Below, piece after piece: positions 19,229 through 28,000 of a stretch of DNA of 37,793 nucleotides; position 1 is the stretch's first letter; every line of letters starts with the position of its first letter. The notes under the pieces were generated by a model that saw only the letters and a program-made list of their open reading frames with translations, searched no databases and was not told where the DNA came from. The position numbers and the translations under genes were made by a program. The stretch is from the NCBI GenBank assembly GCA_009692465.1, contig SHZD01000035.1, positions 1-37,793 on the forward strand, written 5' to 3'. This DNA comes from Myxococcales bacterium (GTDB taxonomy: Bacteria; Myxococcota_A; UBA9042).

Positions 19229-19283
19229 CAGATCATCGACAGCGGTGAGCCGACTGCTGACCGGCCGATGGAGGGCGCTTGTT

Positions 19284-19331
19284 CAGTCGCCGTGCCAATC
19301 GCCGTGCCAGTCGCCGTGCCAATCGCCGTGT
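19284..19331. repeat. 12-bp tandem array, four copies
   Basis: CA(g/a)TCGCCGTGC repeats four times, alternating G and A at the third position. It lies between the convergent ends of ffh and the TPR lipoprotein gene and reaches the latter's stop codon. Confidence 0.9.
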
Positions 19332-20263
19332 CAGTTGCTGCGCAGCTTGTTGATCATGGTCGCAGCCTGCTGAACCAAGGGATCCTTCTTTGCCAGCACC
19401 CCTTGCGACTGAATCAGAAACGACTTGAGCGACGTGACCGCTGCCGCGCGGTCGCCACGCTGGAGCTGGGCTGCGGCCAGACTAAAGAACACCTGTGGCC
19501 TCGCCCGCGTCATCTGGCAAGCCGCTTCCAGCTCAATAGTCGCTTTGTCGGGCCGACCTAAATCGAGCATCACCAAACCCAAAGCCTCACGCAATTCGAC
19601 CGCGTCGGGGTTGAACTTGAGGCCCTCTTGCAGCGCCAAGCGCGCGGCGTCATAGGCACCGACATCGACATACAACTGCGCAAGCAGCTGATAACCAGCC
19701 ACAAAACCGACATCACCGGCGATGGCGTTGCGCAACGCCTTGTCCATACTGAGCCGATCTTTGGCATCGCGCGCGATCTTGGCCTCCAGAAAATGCCCCT
19801 GCGGATGGCCTGAATCCAGCTTGAACAGTGCACTCAAGGCCGCGCGGGCTTGACTGGCCTGATGGCCTTCATACAGCGCTTTGGCCACGGCCAAATGGGC
19901 CTCCGGTCGCTGCGGATCGCCTTGGATCGACGCCTGCAGATGGGCTACGGCTTCATCGAACTGGCCATCGCGCAACGCGATCGTCCCCAAATAAAACCGG
20001 ACATCAGGGTCGGCTGGCCGCAGTTTTTGCGCATCGCGAAACAGACCGTCCGCGCGGGCGTAATCCTCAGAGTCCAAGGCTTCGATGCCTTGATTGGACA
20101 ACTCTACAAAGCGCTTGTCCTGTTCGTTGCACGCCGTGGTCGACAAAACCACAACCGCCACCGCGGCCACGGTCATGCCAGCGTCAAGCGCAGCCGCAGT
20201 CATGCCAGCGTCAAGCGCAGCCGCAGCCAAGCGGCTAAGCCATCGAGCACAGGTGGCAGTCAT
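19331..20263 (-). CDS. TPR lipoprotein of an AgmX/PglI-associated module
   Basis: The protein has 310 residues. The ATG at 20263 overlaps the TGA stop of the upstream gene by one base (TGATG), implying translational coupling. The N-terminus is a lipoprotein signal with Cys45 in STTAC; its hydrophobic part contains an exact duplication of ALDAGMTAA (27 bp, 20172-20225). Residues about 50-300 form roughly seven TPR units, with a clear YLGTIALRDGQFDEAVAHLQ. It should be anchored in a membrane and act as a scaffold. In Myxococcus, a TPR protein (AglT/GltE) belongs to the same envelope complex as PglI/AgmX-type proteins, so membership in such a complex is likely here by position; motility itself cannot be inferred. 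Confidence 0.85.
   Translation of the reverse strand: MTATCARWLSRLAAAALDAGMTAAALDAGMTVAAVAVVVLSTTACNEQDKRFVELSNQGIEALDSEDYARADGLFRDAQKLRPADPDVRFYLGTIALRDGQFDEAVAHLQASIQGDPQRPEAHLAVAKALYEGHQASQARAALSALFKLDSGHPQGHFLEAKIARDAKDRLSMDKALRNAIAGDVGFVAGYQLLAQLYVDVGAYDAARLALQEGLKFNPDAVELREALGLVMLDLGRPDKATIELEAACQMTRARPQVFFSLAAAQLQRGDRAAAVTSLKSFLIQSQGVLAKKDPLVQQAATMINKLRSN
20172..20225 (-). repeat. 27-bp in-frame tandem duplication in a signal peptide
   Basis: Two identical 27-bp units (20172-20198, 20199-20225) encode ALDAGMTAA twice within the signal sequence of the TPR lipoprotein. Confidence 0.92.
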
Positions 20264-22107
20264 CAATTGGGCTTAAAGGTCCAAGTCTTGTTGACTTTGG
20301 TGTTGCCGCCATTTTTCGCCTGCGGAAAGCGCCACGTCTTGATGTTGTCGAGCATGCAGTTCTCGACTTGGACGTTCTCAATGCTGGAGTTTTCAATCTT
20401 GACCCCGACCACTTTGCCGTCGGGCCCAATCATGAACGCCAGCTTGACCGACCCTGACAAGTCTGGGTTTTTCTGGAGTTCTTTTTGATAGCACGCCTTG
20501 ATCGCCCCATTCTTGTCGGCCATCACCTTTTTGATGATGTCGGGCGATAGTTCGCCATCGGCAGTGGCGCTGCCACCACGGACGACTGCCTCGATTTTCT
20601 GCTTACCTTCTTTGATGTTCGCGCCGACATCGGGACCCTTGCCCCCGGTGTCTAGTTTCTTATCCAGCCCGGCCGTCTGGTGCTTAGCGTCGTCCGAACT
20701 GCCCACCGCCGGTCCGGTGCGCGCCCCTGGCCCCGCCGAAGGTGAATCGCCCAAATCCGCCACTACCGATGGTTGATTGCCGTCCGGATTGACTCCAGCG
20801 GCAGCATCGTCCATTGCGAACAGCTTAGTGCGGGCCTCGACGTCGGCCAGCGCCTTGTCGACGTTAGCCGTGGCTTTGTCGGCCTCTTTGTTGACCAATT
20901 CCTTGATTTTTTCGTCGCGCTCTTCTTTGGGGATTTCGTCCAGAATTTTTTTAAGTTCGTCCTGCTTCTTGACAATTTCGGCTTTAGGAATCTGCAATTG
21001 CACTTCGTTCTTGGGTGCTTCCTTCTTTTCCTCTTTTTCGTCGGCTTTTTCTTCTTCCTTCTTTTCTTCAATCTTGTTTTCAACTTCGATGATCTGGGCT
21101 GTGCGTTCTTCCAGTTCTTCGATGTAGGTCTTCACTCGGCGCGAACGCGGATCGGTTAGCTGAAAGCTGGCCACCACCGGCCCCAAAATCATGCCCATGG
21201 CCAAGAGCCAACACACTAAAAATACTGTATTTTCATGACTCCACAACGCGGGCCGGGCCATGTGTGGAACGGCTCCGCGCGACAGCACGAACGTGAATTC
21301 GCCAAATTGGAGAAACGCCTGGGTCTTGGCCGTCATCGGCACCCGATTGTTTTTGAAATCGGTGCGGCCGGCTTTGATATCCGCGACGGTCACGATGCTG
21401 CCCGACCCGACGATGATCTGCCCAGAAATTGCAGGGTTGCCTACCAGTAGCGTAAAGCCATAGCTGGCATCTGGTTCAACCAACGTGTCGATCAGCTTGC
21501 CGCCCATGGCGTCGTCGGGAATGGCAAAATCGCCGTTGGCGCCGATGGTTACCAGCATCGGCCGCGCGTAAAACCGCGCTTTGTGCAGCTCGCCGGACCA
21601 GCGCATCTCGACGTCCAGACCCATCGGTCCGGCAGTCTTGACCGCGACGCTGCCCGAAGGTGGGGCAACTGCGGTCGTCTTGCTGTCGAATTCGGGCGCG
21701 GTGGGCCGCATGGTCGGGGCGTCGGCCAAGCTCGGAGCCCGCGGAACCGGCGGCGCCGGCGGCATGTGTGGACGGGTGGCGACTACGGTGGCAGGCAACG
21801 GCGAAGGGCGAGGCGGTTGCGAATGCGCTGCGGCTTGCGAGTGCGGCACGGGTGGCGCAGGTGGCGCGGGTGGCGCGGGCAGTGCTGGTTCGGCGGGTGG
21901 TGCGCCGGCGATCGCGTTGAGGTCAATCATCGCGGTCGGCGCGTCGTCGTCGACTCGGCGCTCGTGAGAGGCGTGGAGGACGGTGGCCCGGTCGCTGCCG
22001 CCGTCGTTCAGGCGCAGTGTGGGCCCTTCAACGACCGTGACGCTGCTGGCATTGCCGCGATCGGGCGGATCGTTTGGACCGCGGGGCCTGCTGCTTTTCT
22101 TCGACAT
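20263..22107 (-). CDS. AgmX/PglI-family TonB-like envelope protein
   Basis: The protein has 614 residues with an ATG preceded by GGTGGTGA. The cytoplasmic part (1-290) has a Pro-rich linker (70-150) and a beta-rich domain (about 165-275; VTIGANGDFAIPDD) that may be FHA-like. One transmembrane helix lies at about 293-312. A charged Lys/Glu-rich, probably coiled-coil segment (325-430) spans the periplasm. The C-terminal domain (about 518-613) matches the AgmX/PglI C-terminal family: GELSPDIIKKVM, ACYQKELQKNPDLSG, IGPDGKV, then KTWRFPQAKNGG, with its two usual cysteines (Cys539, Cys584). In Myxococcus these proteins link an inner-membrane motor to outer-membrane parts of the gliding and sporulation machinery. 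It is coupled to the TPR lipoprotein gene. Confidence 0.88.
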   Translation of the reverse strand: MSKKSSRPRGPNDPPDRGNASSVTVVEGPTLRLNDGGSDRATVLHASHERRVDDDAPTAMIDLNAIAGAPPAEPALPAPPAPPAPPVPHSQAAAHSQPPRPSPLPATVVATRPHMPPAPPVPRAPSLADAPTMRPTAPEFDSKTTAVAPPSGSVAVKTAGPMGLDVEMRWSGELHKARFYARPMLVTIGANGDFAIPDDAMGGKLIDTLVEPDASYGFTLLVGNPAISGQIIVGSGSIVTVADIKAGRTDFKNNRVPMTAKTQAFLQFGEFTFVLSRGAVPHMARPALWSHENTVFLVCWLLAMGMILGPVVASFQLTDPRSRRVKTYIEELEERTAQIIEVENKIEEKKEEEKADEKEEKKEAPKNEVQLQIPKAEIVKKQDELKKILDEIPKEERDEKIKELVNKEADKATANVDKALADVEARTKLFAMDDAAAGVNPDGNQPSVVADLGDSPSAGPGARTGPAVGSSDDAKHQTAGLDKKLDTGGKGPDVGANIKEGKQKIEAVVRGGSATADGELSPDIIKKVMADKNGAIKACYQKELQKNPDLSGSVKLAFMIGPDGKVVGVKIENSSIENVQVENCMLDNIKTWRFPQAKNGGNTKVNKTWTFKPN

Positions 22108-22269
22108 TCACCACCAACTGCAGAAGGGCTGCGCGCGGCGGGGCGGGGCCGGCAACCCGAAAAGCTCGATTTTGACCCCCCAGCCAAGCAACCGGAGCGG
22201 CCGTCATCACCGCCGACCTGCACCCGGCTACAACCGGCAGCTGTCTGTAGGCCCTCGAGTCGGCAGGCC

Positions 22270-22605
22270 TTACAGGTCCTCGGCCGACCGAATCAACTCG
22301 GCAAAAAAGTTGCGGCGAATCTGGATCAGGCTGTCACGGCCTTTCTTGTTGAGTCCTTCGACGTTGGCCGTATCAGGCCGCAGGTACTGAGTCTCGATCA
22401 CATCGTCTTCAAAGCTGTATTCTTTGGATTTTTTCTTGCCGCCTGCAGTTGGCTTATCCTTGCCTTGCGCGATGGCGTCCAAAGGCACTGCCCCGACAAA
22501 TGCGGTGAGCGCTGCAATTGTCCAAAACCGTCGGGCACCGGAAAGAGACCAAGCACTGCACCAATGCCCATGGAAATTCTGCTGAGATTTTCTATTGTTG
22601 CGCAT
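22270..22605 (-). CDS. Small exported protein upstream of the AgmX/PglI-like gene
   Basis: The protein has 111 residues. The ATG at 22605 is favoured by GAGGAAG just upstream; the longer frame to 22770 is not supported and would run into selA. An Arg-containing N-region, a hydrophobic stretch (TIAALTAFVGAVPL) and AIAQ give a good signal peptide with cleavage near residue 46. The mature part is small, first Lys-rich, then YSFEDDVIETQYLRPD and LIQIRRNFFAELIRSAEDL. I do not recognise a domain. The gene lies 162 bp upstream of the AgmX/PglI-like gene on the same strand, so it is probably a periplasmic partner; the Myxococcus glt cluster also has a small exported protein (GltF) next to PglI/GltG. 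Confidence 0.75.
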   Translation of the reverse strand: MRNNRKSQQNFHGHWCSAWSLSGARRFWTIAALTAFVGAVPLDAIAQGKDKPTAGGKKKSKEYSFEDDVIETQYLRPDTANVEGLNKKGRDSLIQIRRNFFAELIRSAEDL

Positions 22606-22766
22606 GATTTCTTCCTCGTCGGTCAAAAACCCGCCTGAGTATAAGGCCGAGCGGTCGCGCGCCGCAATCGCAAGGTGCAGACGCGCCAAATGCACCTGCG
22701 ATCTGCCCAGCGTGCCTACCGTTTTGCCGCAGCCGGCACGACTTGGCCGCGCCCAGCGAACCGCGG

Positions 22767-24236
22767 TCACCCCCGATCGATGCCCAAGGCGCGGGCGATC
22801 TGGATCGGGACCCCAGTGGGGCCGCCGTCGGCACTACCCGCGAGCAGTGTCCGAACATCCACCAAAAACTGGTGGCCCTTGGCCCGACCGAGCAGTGAAG
22901 GAGTGCCCGCCAGTGCGCGCTCGGCCAGGTCCGCGGCTGTCATGCCAAAGGCGGTGATCGCCAGTGCGCGCGACGGCAGGATCAAAAGCGGATGAGTGCC
23001 GCCGCCGACTTGGGTCACCGCGGCAACGACTTCGACGGTGGCGAAGCCGCTCAGTAGTGAGGTTAGATGTTCGGCCCAGCGGGTAGCCAGCGCAGTGATC
23101 GCCGACTCTTCGGTGCTCAGTTGGCCTAAGGCAGGCAGATCAGCGCCTAACCCCATCGCGTGTAGGCGCAGCACCTCGTGCAGACCGGCGAGGACGGCGC
23201 CGCCTACCCGGACCGCGCGCGCCAGCGGATCGCGGGCGAGCACGGCCAGTTGGGCAGCTTGGCCAACGCAAATGCCGGCCTGAGGGCCGCCGAGCAACTT
23301 GTCGCCGGAAAACGTGACGATCGTCGGGCCTTGGGCCACAATATCTGCCACCGTCGGCTCGGGCGGTGAGGGCGTGCCATCGGGCCACGGCGCGGGCACG
23401 ATCGCCAGCGACTGCAGAGCCCCCGAGCCCAGATCAACGACGGTGTGGACGCCATAAGTTCGCCCGAGCTCGACGATTTGGGCCAGTGGCGGTTCGCTAC
23501 AAAAGCCGACTAGCGCAAAATTGCTGCGATGCACTTGCAGGATCAGAGCCGCTGGGTCGCCTTGTTGCTGCAACTGCTCCAAGGCACTGGTGTAGTCGCG
23601 CAGGTGGGTGCGATTGGTAGTGCCGACTTCGATCAGGCGACAGCCCGCAGTGGCAATGACTTCGTTCACCCGGAAACCACCACCAATTTCAACGATTTGA
23701 GAACGAGAAACCACCACCGGTCGACCGTGAGCCAGCGCCCGAACCGCCAAGAGGACCGCGGCAGCGCCGTTGTTAACGATCAAGGCATCCGGTGCGCCAG
23801 TGAGCCAGCACAGCAACGGGCGGCAATGGCTCTGCCGCGATCCGCGTTTTCCGGTGACGGTGTCGAGTTCCAAGGTGTTATAGCCCTGCAATGTCGCGTG
23901 CATGGCGGCAATGGCTGACGGCGGCAGCGGGGCGCGACCGGCATTGGTGTGCAGCAAGACTCCAGAACCATTGAGCAATGGCCTTAGGCTGGGCCGCATC
24001 AAGGCGGTGGCTCGGCGCGAGAGTTCTTGGATGACCAGTTGGTCGACTTGCGCGTCGCCTGCGAGGTCGCCTGCCACGATGGCGTGCCGCACCTGCGCCA
24101 CGGCTTGGCGGCTCAGTTCGGCGGCGAGACGGTCAGGCACCCCCAACGGGCCAAACACTGGCGACTGCACGAGCGCGCTGATTGCGGGTAGCCTGCGCAA
24201 TTGCTGGGATTGTTCATCGGATGGCGCGCTCGACAC
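22767..24236 (-). CDS. selA: L-seryl-tRNA(Sec) selenium transferase
   Basis: The protein has 489 residues with a GTG start after AGAGG. SelA is a PLP enzyme that turns Ser-tRNA(Sec) into Sec-tRNA(Sec) using selenophosphate. Visible features are the N-terminal helical domain with LRRLPAISALV, then LLNGSGVLLHTNAGRAPL, VNNGAAAVLLA, the NEVIATAGC/EVGTTNRTHLRDY region, and the PLP lysine Lys313 in FSGDKLLGGPQAGI. All expected motifs are present at normal length. Sec insertion also needs SelB, SelD and tRNA-Sec (selC); I see none in this window. The gene immediately upstream on the same strand (187 bp) is the KamB-like NTPase. The gap between them holds a CTAG and a short match to the repeat core (GTGGGTCGC, about 24305). 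Confidence 0.95.
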   Translation of the reverse strand: MSSAPSDEQSQQLRRLPAISALVQSPVFGPLGVPDRLAAELSRQAVAQVRHAIVAGDLAGDAQVDQLVIQELSRRATALMRPSLRPLLNGSGVLLHTNAGRAPLPPSAIAAMHATLQGYNTLELDTVTGKRGSRQSHCRPLLCWLTGAPDALIVNNGAAAVLLAVRALAHGRPVVVSRSQIVEIGGGFRVNEVIATAGCRLIEVGTTNRTHLRDYTSALEQLQQQGDPAALILQVHRSNFALVGFCSEPPLAQIVELGRTYGVHTVVDLGSGALQSLAIVPAPWPDGTPSPPEPTVADIVAQGPTIVTFSGDKLLGGPQAGICVGQAAQLAVLARDPLARAVRVGGAVLAGLHEVLRLHAMGLGADLPALGQLSTEESAITALATRWAEHLTSLLSGFATVEVVAAVTQVGGGTHPLLILPSRALAITAFGMTAADLAERALAGTPSLLGRAKGHQFLVDVRTLLAGSADGGPTGVPIQIARALGIDRG

Positions 24237-24423
24237 GGGTTACCTCTAGGTACAGACCCCAACAAGACCGAATCGATTTTTCACTGCGGCCCGCTGTTTT
24301 CTTGCGTGGGTCGCAACCTACCGATTTTGCAAGCGTACTGAGCGTTTCGACCCTTTCATGGATGGATCGGTTCAGTGCCGCCAGCGGCTCATCTTGGCGC
24401 TACTGCGGGACTGAGCAAGAAAA

Positions 24424-25488
24424 TCAGCGCCATTGTTGACCACGCCACCCGCCAACCACGTCGATCACGGGCACTTCAACGGCGGTCACCGGCGCGTCAA
24501 CCACGGTCAATTGGCCAAGGTACTGAGCGACGGCGTCAACAAAACCGTGACCATCCGCTGTGCTGGAGTCAGTTGCGCCTGCAGCGGTGGCGTCGGCACG
24601 AAAGGGGTTACAGACGATGGCCCGCACCGGCACCGCTGCCAGCACCTCAACATGGGCTTGCCGGCGATCGAGCTGCTCCCAGCCCGCGGCGCTCAGCAGA
24701 ATCCGGCTCGGGTCGCGGACCGCAAAGCGGTGGACTGCCGGATGGGCGGCAATCAACGCGTCGGTGAGCGCCGCCTGCACGGGGTGAAAACCGCGCTCAG
24801 CGTCGCTGTATCCGCTTTCTGACCCAGGCGGCGCCAACAATGCGCGCACAGTCGGCATACTGGCGCGCCACGCAGCCCCGGTGGTTGGCCCAGCCATTGC
24901 GCCGACCGCAACCACTACGGCGTCGGCAACAGCGGGATGAGCCGCCGCTTGCCGATGGTAGGCACCGTCGATCACCACCCGATCGGCGCAGTGCAGCAGT
25001 TCAGTCACCGCGACATGCAGGTGAGCGCGATGGCCGATGCCCGACAGTTGCACCGCGCAGCGATGCCGGACGACGCCGACGACCGTGGGCCCGAGCGCAG
25101 TCGCGAATGGCAGCTGGCGCAGCACTGCGATACTTCTGCCAGCGGCCAGGGCAAAGGGTAAGGCGGTGACAAAGTGTGCGCCTTTGTCCAACCAAATCTG
25201 AGGTTTGGCGAAATCGAGAAACACGTCGTGCGCTTCGCCGTCGACGCCAATCGAAACTACGGCGGCCGACAGACCACGCGCCGAAGTCGCCGCCAGCAAA
25301 GCCAACAATGCCGTTGTTTTCCCAGCATTTTTACAAGTGCCGATGACCGCAATCCGGCGCGCAGGGGTCACAGCGCCGGCCGCCCACACGGCATCGCCCA
25401 GCAGGGCCACGCCAGCGGCGCTGGGTGCACGCAGTGACTCGCTGTCCACACTGAGGATTGGTGACAAAATAACTCGATCGTTCGGCAA
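24424..25488 (-). CDS. P-loop NTPase resembling the KamB aminomutase-reactivase family
   Basis: The protein has 354 residues. The start is uncertain: the longest frame begins with TTG at 25488 without a clear ribosome binding site. The P-loop GTCKNAGKTT lies at residues 50-59. It is followed by VVSIGVDGEAHD, then a stretch with KPQIWLDKGAHFVT, SGIGHR, VIDGAYHRQAAAHPAVADA and VVAVGAM. This order (P-loop with KNxGKTT, TSxGxDGE, KP, DGAxxR) is what I know from KamB-type proteins, which help reactivate B12-dependent lysine 5,6-aminomutase. No aminomutase gene is in the window, so the substrate here is unknown. It precedes selA on the same strand. Confidence is good for an NTPase of this superfamily and moderate for KamB-like. 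Confidence 0.65.
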   Translation of the reverse strand: MPNDRVILSPILSVDSESLRAPSAAGVALLGDAVWAAGAVTPARRIAVIGTCKNAGKTTALLALLAATSARGLSAAVVSIGVDGEAHDVFLDFAKPQIWLDKGAHFVTALPFALAAGRSIAVLRQLPFATALGPTVVGVVRHRCAVQLSGIGHRAHLHVAVTELLHCADRVVIDGAYHRQAAAHPAVADAVVVAVGAMAGPTTGAAWRASMPTVRALLAPPGSESGYSDAERGFHPVQAALTDALIAAHPAVHRFAVRDPSRILLSAAGWEQLDRRQAHVEVLAAVPVRAIVCNPFRADATAAGATDSSTADGHGFVDAVAQYLGQLTVVDAPVTAVEVPVIDVVGGWRGQQWR

Positions 25489-25544
25489 TGCGCCGGAGCA
25501 GAGAGTCGTCTTGCAAAGACGCGAACTTGCCCAAATTCACCGCC

Positions 25545-25682
25545 AAAATTCCCCGCGGCCCCCGATTTGGGATGCAGATCAAGGAGCAAGGAGCTTTTCT
25601 GTCAGGGGCGTACTCTCGTACGTCCCTGACAGAAAAGTGACGCAGTGACGCCGAGATGCGCCCAAAGCGGGGGATCGCGGCT
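25545..25682 (+). repeat. Repeat H1 with nested palindromes
   Basis: The outer arms CCGCGGCCCCCGATTTGGG (25553) and CCCAAAGCGGGGGATCGCGG (to about 25680) are imperfect inverted repeats. Inside lies a long hairpin: TTTTCTGTCAGGG-GCGTAC, loop TCTC, GTACG-TCCCTGACAGAAAA (25595-25636). A related copy, H2, lies at 30815-30982. H1 sits between the divergent KamB-like and ABC-exporter genes, in the space where promoters are expected. Confidence 0.88.
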
Positions 25683-25706
25683 TGCGACCCACCTTGCCCG
25701 CAAGAA

Positions 25707-25743
25707 GGACTTGTGACAGAACGACTTGTTCTGGCACAGGTCC
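25707..25743 (+). other. Strong 16-bp stem-loop upstream of the ABC exporter
   Basis: GGACTTGTGACAGAAC pairs with GTTCTGGCACAGGTCC through the loop GACTT, with one G-T pair and one mismatch. It lies about 170-200 bp upstream of the ABC-exporter start, next to repeat H1. No T-tract follows. The rest of 25744-25910 shows nothing I can name. Confidence 0.75.
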
Positions 25744-25910
25744 TGACCTCGGGATAGCTGCCACCGCGGCGACGCCCTTGGTGGCCGACTGCGGTGACAG
25801 CCGTCAATACTGCCACATTTGGTTGGGGCTGGTATGCTGGCTGCCTGCTCGGCCCGACCGGCCACCGTCGCAACGTGAATCCACACCTCAGCAAATCCAC
25901 TAATGCGCAG

Positions 25911-27785
25911 ATGATCGCGCGCTTTTCCGACCGCTATGCGCGGCGCTATTTGCCAGTTTACGCCTTGGGGTTGTTGTTCTTGGCGGCGACCAACTGGTTG
26001 ACGGTGTGGATTCCGCAGTTGCAAAAAGAGGTATTCGACGAACTGGCGGCCGGCAAAAATGCCCACGTGGTCTATGTTCACGCTTGGTGGATCGCCGGAG
26101 CCGCGGTGGCGGTGATCGTGGTGCGGACGCTATCGCGAATCTTGTTTTTCAACCCCGGCCGCGCCATCGAATTTCGGCTGCGCAATGACATGCTCGACCG
26201 CTTACTTGGCATGTCTCCAGCCTTTTTTCGCGATTGGCCGATCGGCGACCTGATGGCTCGCGCCGGTGATGACGCCGCCTTTGTGCGGGCGCTGGTCGGA
26301 TTCGCGGTGATCATGGCGCTCAATATGCTGCTGGCCGCCGGGATGTCGCTGTGGCAGATGTTCAATACGGACGCAGCGTTAACCGCTATGTGTCTAGTCC
26401 CGGCGCTGCTGGCCATTTATGTCTTGTGCACTGGCGTGTCGTGGGCGATGGCGCTGATGGTCGAAACCCAAGTGGCGCTGGGCAACGTGTCGGACGTGGT
26501 ACTGGAGACCTACAAGGGCATCGCAGTGGTGCAAGGGGCCGCCGCCGAGAGCGTCTTCCTGCATCGCTTTGACGTCGCCAACCAGCATTACATGCGCCTC
26601 AATATTCGCCAGGCGGCGGTGCGCACGTTTTTTATGCCGGTGGTGGGAGTAGTCGGCAACCTGTGTATTTTCTTGCTGTTGTGGCAGGGCGGCAAGGACG
26701 TAATCGCGCGGCAGATGACGTTAGGCGATCTGGCGGCTTACGCTAGTTATATCGCGGTGTTGGTCGGCGCCTTGGCCTCGGGCGGCTGGGTGGTCGGGGT
26801 CCTGCAGCGGGGCATCGTTTCGCTGCGTCGGTGCTGGGATGTCGCGGAATTGGAATCCGATCTGCAAACAGGCTCGGTGGCGTTGCCGGCCAAGACGGGT
26901 CCGACAACCGATCAGGGTTTGCATTTGCAAGTGCGCGATCTCACGGTGCGCCATCCCGGCGCTAGCGCGGACGTGCCCGCGGCTGTGAGCAATCTGTCAT
27001 TCGACCTGCAGCCGGGCAAAGTGTTGGGGATTTACGGTCCGGTCGCTTCGGGCAAGTCGACGCTAACCATGGCACTGGGGCGCCTGATCGCTGTACCGCG
27101 CGGTTGCGTGACTTACGACCGCGTCGATTTATGTGATGTCCGCGACAGCGACCTGCGGCGGGCGGTGGCGATAGTGCCACAAGAAGCGTTCTTGTTTTCG
27201 CGGACATTGCTTCAAAATGTCGGCTTTGACGACCCGCTGGACCGCATCGACACCGCGCGCGCCGACCAAGCGATCAGCGATGCGCAGTTGGCTGGCGAAG
27301 TGGCGCGCATGCCGCAGGGCTTGCAGACCATCGTCGGCGAGCGCGGACTGCTCCTGTCGGGAGGTCAACGGCAACGGGCCCAGCTGGCGCGCGCGCTGTA
27401 CCGCGGCGGCCGATTGTTGATTCTGGATGATGTGTTGTCCGCGGTGGACCACGAAACTGAAGAGCGCCTGCTCAGCGTCATCGGCGGCCATATCGTCGGC
27501 GGTGGCATGTCGGCCATCGTGATTTCGCACCGCCTGACGGCGCTGGCGCGGGCCGATGAGATCATTGTGCTGGCCGATCCCGCCAGTGATCGCCGCGGCA
27601 CGGTGATTGAACGCGGCACCCACAGCCAACTGCTGGCGCTGCAAGGCACCTACGCGACCGTGTGGGCGGCCCAACAGGAACCTGCTGAAGCCTCGTCGAC
27701 CCGAGCGCCAGTGGGCGCAGACAATAGGCAAGTGGTCCAACCAGACCCGCAAGACCAGTCGCCACTGACGGAAGCGGCCGCCTAG
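25911..27785 (+). CDS. ABC exporter, fused transmembrane and ATPase domains
   Basis: The protein has 624 residues from the ATG at 25911; a GTG at 25875 is an alternative and neither has a clear ribosome binding site. The N-terminal half holds six hydrophobic segments of a type I exporter, starting with YLPVYALGLLFLAATNWLTV. The ATPase half has Walker A GPVASGKST (about 376-384), the Q-loop IVPQEAFLFS, signature LLSGGQRQR, Walker B RLLILDDVLSAVD and the H-loop VISHR. It should work as a homodimer or with a partner, exporting a lipid, peptide or drug-like substrate; the sequence does not say which. The last 40 residues are a polar tail. No partner gene is adjacent. The TAG stop is within the CTAG border of repeat R3. 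Confidence 0.92.
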   Translation: MIARFSDRYARRYLPVYALGLLFLAATNWLTVWIPQLQKEVFDELAAGKNAHVVYVHAWWIAGAAVAVIVVRTLSRILFFNPGRAIEFRLRNDMLDRLLGMSPAFFRDWPIGDLMARAGDDAAFVRALVGFAVIMALNMLLAAGMSLWQMFNTDAALTAMCLVPALLAIYVLCTGVSWAMALMVETQVALGNVSDVVLETYKGIAVVQGAAAESVFLHRFDVANQHYMRLNIRQAAVRTFFMPVVGVVGNLCIFLLLWQGGKDVIARQMTLGDLAAYASYIAVLVGALASGGWVVGVLQRGIVSLRRCWDVAELESDLQTGSVALPAKTGPTTDQGLHLQVRDLTVRHPGASADVPAAVSNLSFDLQPGKVLGIYGPVASGKSTLTMALGRLIAVPRGCVTYDRVDLCDVRDSDLRRAVAIVPQEAFLFSRTLLQNVGFDDPLDRIDTARADQAISDAQLAGEVARMPQGLQTIVGERGLLLSGGQRQRAQLARALYRGGRLLILDDVLSAVDHETEERLLSVIGGHIVGGGMSAIVISHRLTALARADEIIVLADPASDRRGTVIERGTHSQLLALQGTYATVWAAQQEPAEASSTRAPVGADNRQVVQPDPQDQSPLTEAAA

Positions 27786-28000
27786 GAGCCTGTCGGAAAT
27801 CAAACGCATTTCGAATGTCTATCCGGTTATACACTATGAATCTATTACGATCTGACAGTCTCCTAGCCATTCAGATATTCTCAACTGTCCAAGAACTGCC
27901 CGGAGAACTGGCCGAATCAAATTCGTGCAGTTTCGGACAGTTGCAGCCGTCTAGCCAGACGGCGCTAGGAGCGAGTCGGAGTGCTCCGACACGCTCCTAG
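27782..28000 (+). repeat. Composite palindromic repeat R3 (A-B-C-D), full copy
   Basis: Same modular order as R2, starting at the CTAG that includes the ABC-exporter stop codon. The right arm of module A has changed (CTGACAGTCTCC), weakening the 12-bp pairing. Module D (27965-28000) begins and ends with CTAG and shares its last CTAG with element G2. Confidence 0.92.

Noticed and set aside
24237-24423. tRNA-Sec gene or full repeat element in the selA leader
   Set aside because: No cloverleaf is present. Only a CTAG and a roughly 10-base match to the repeat core are visible, too little to call either.
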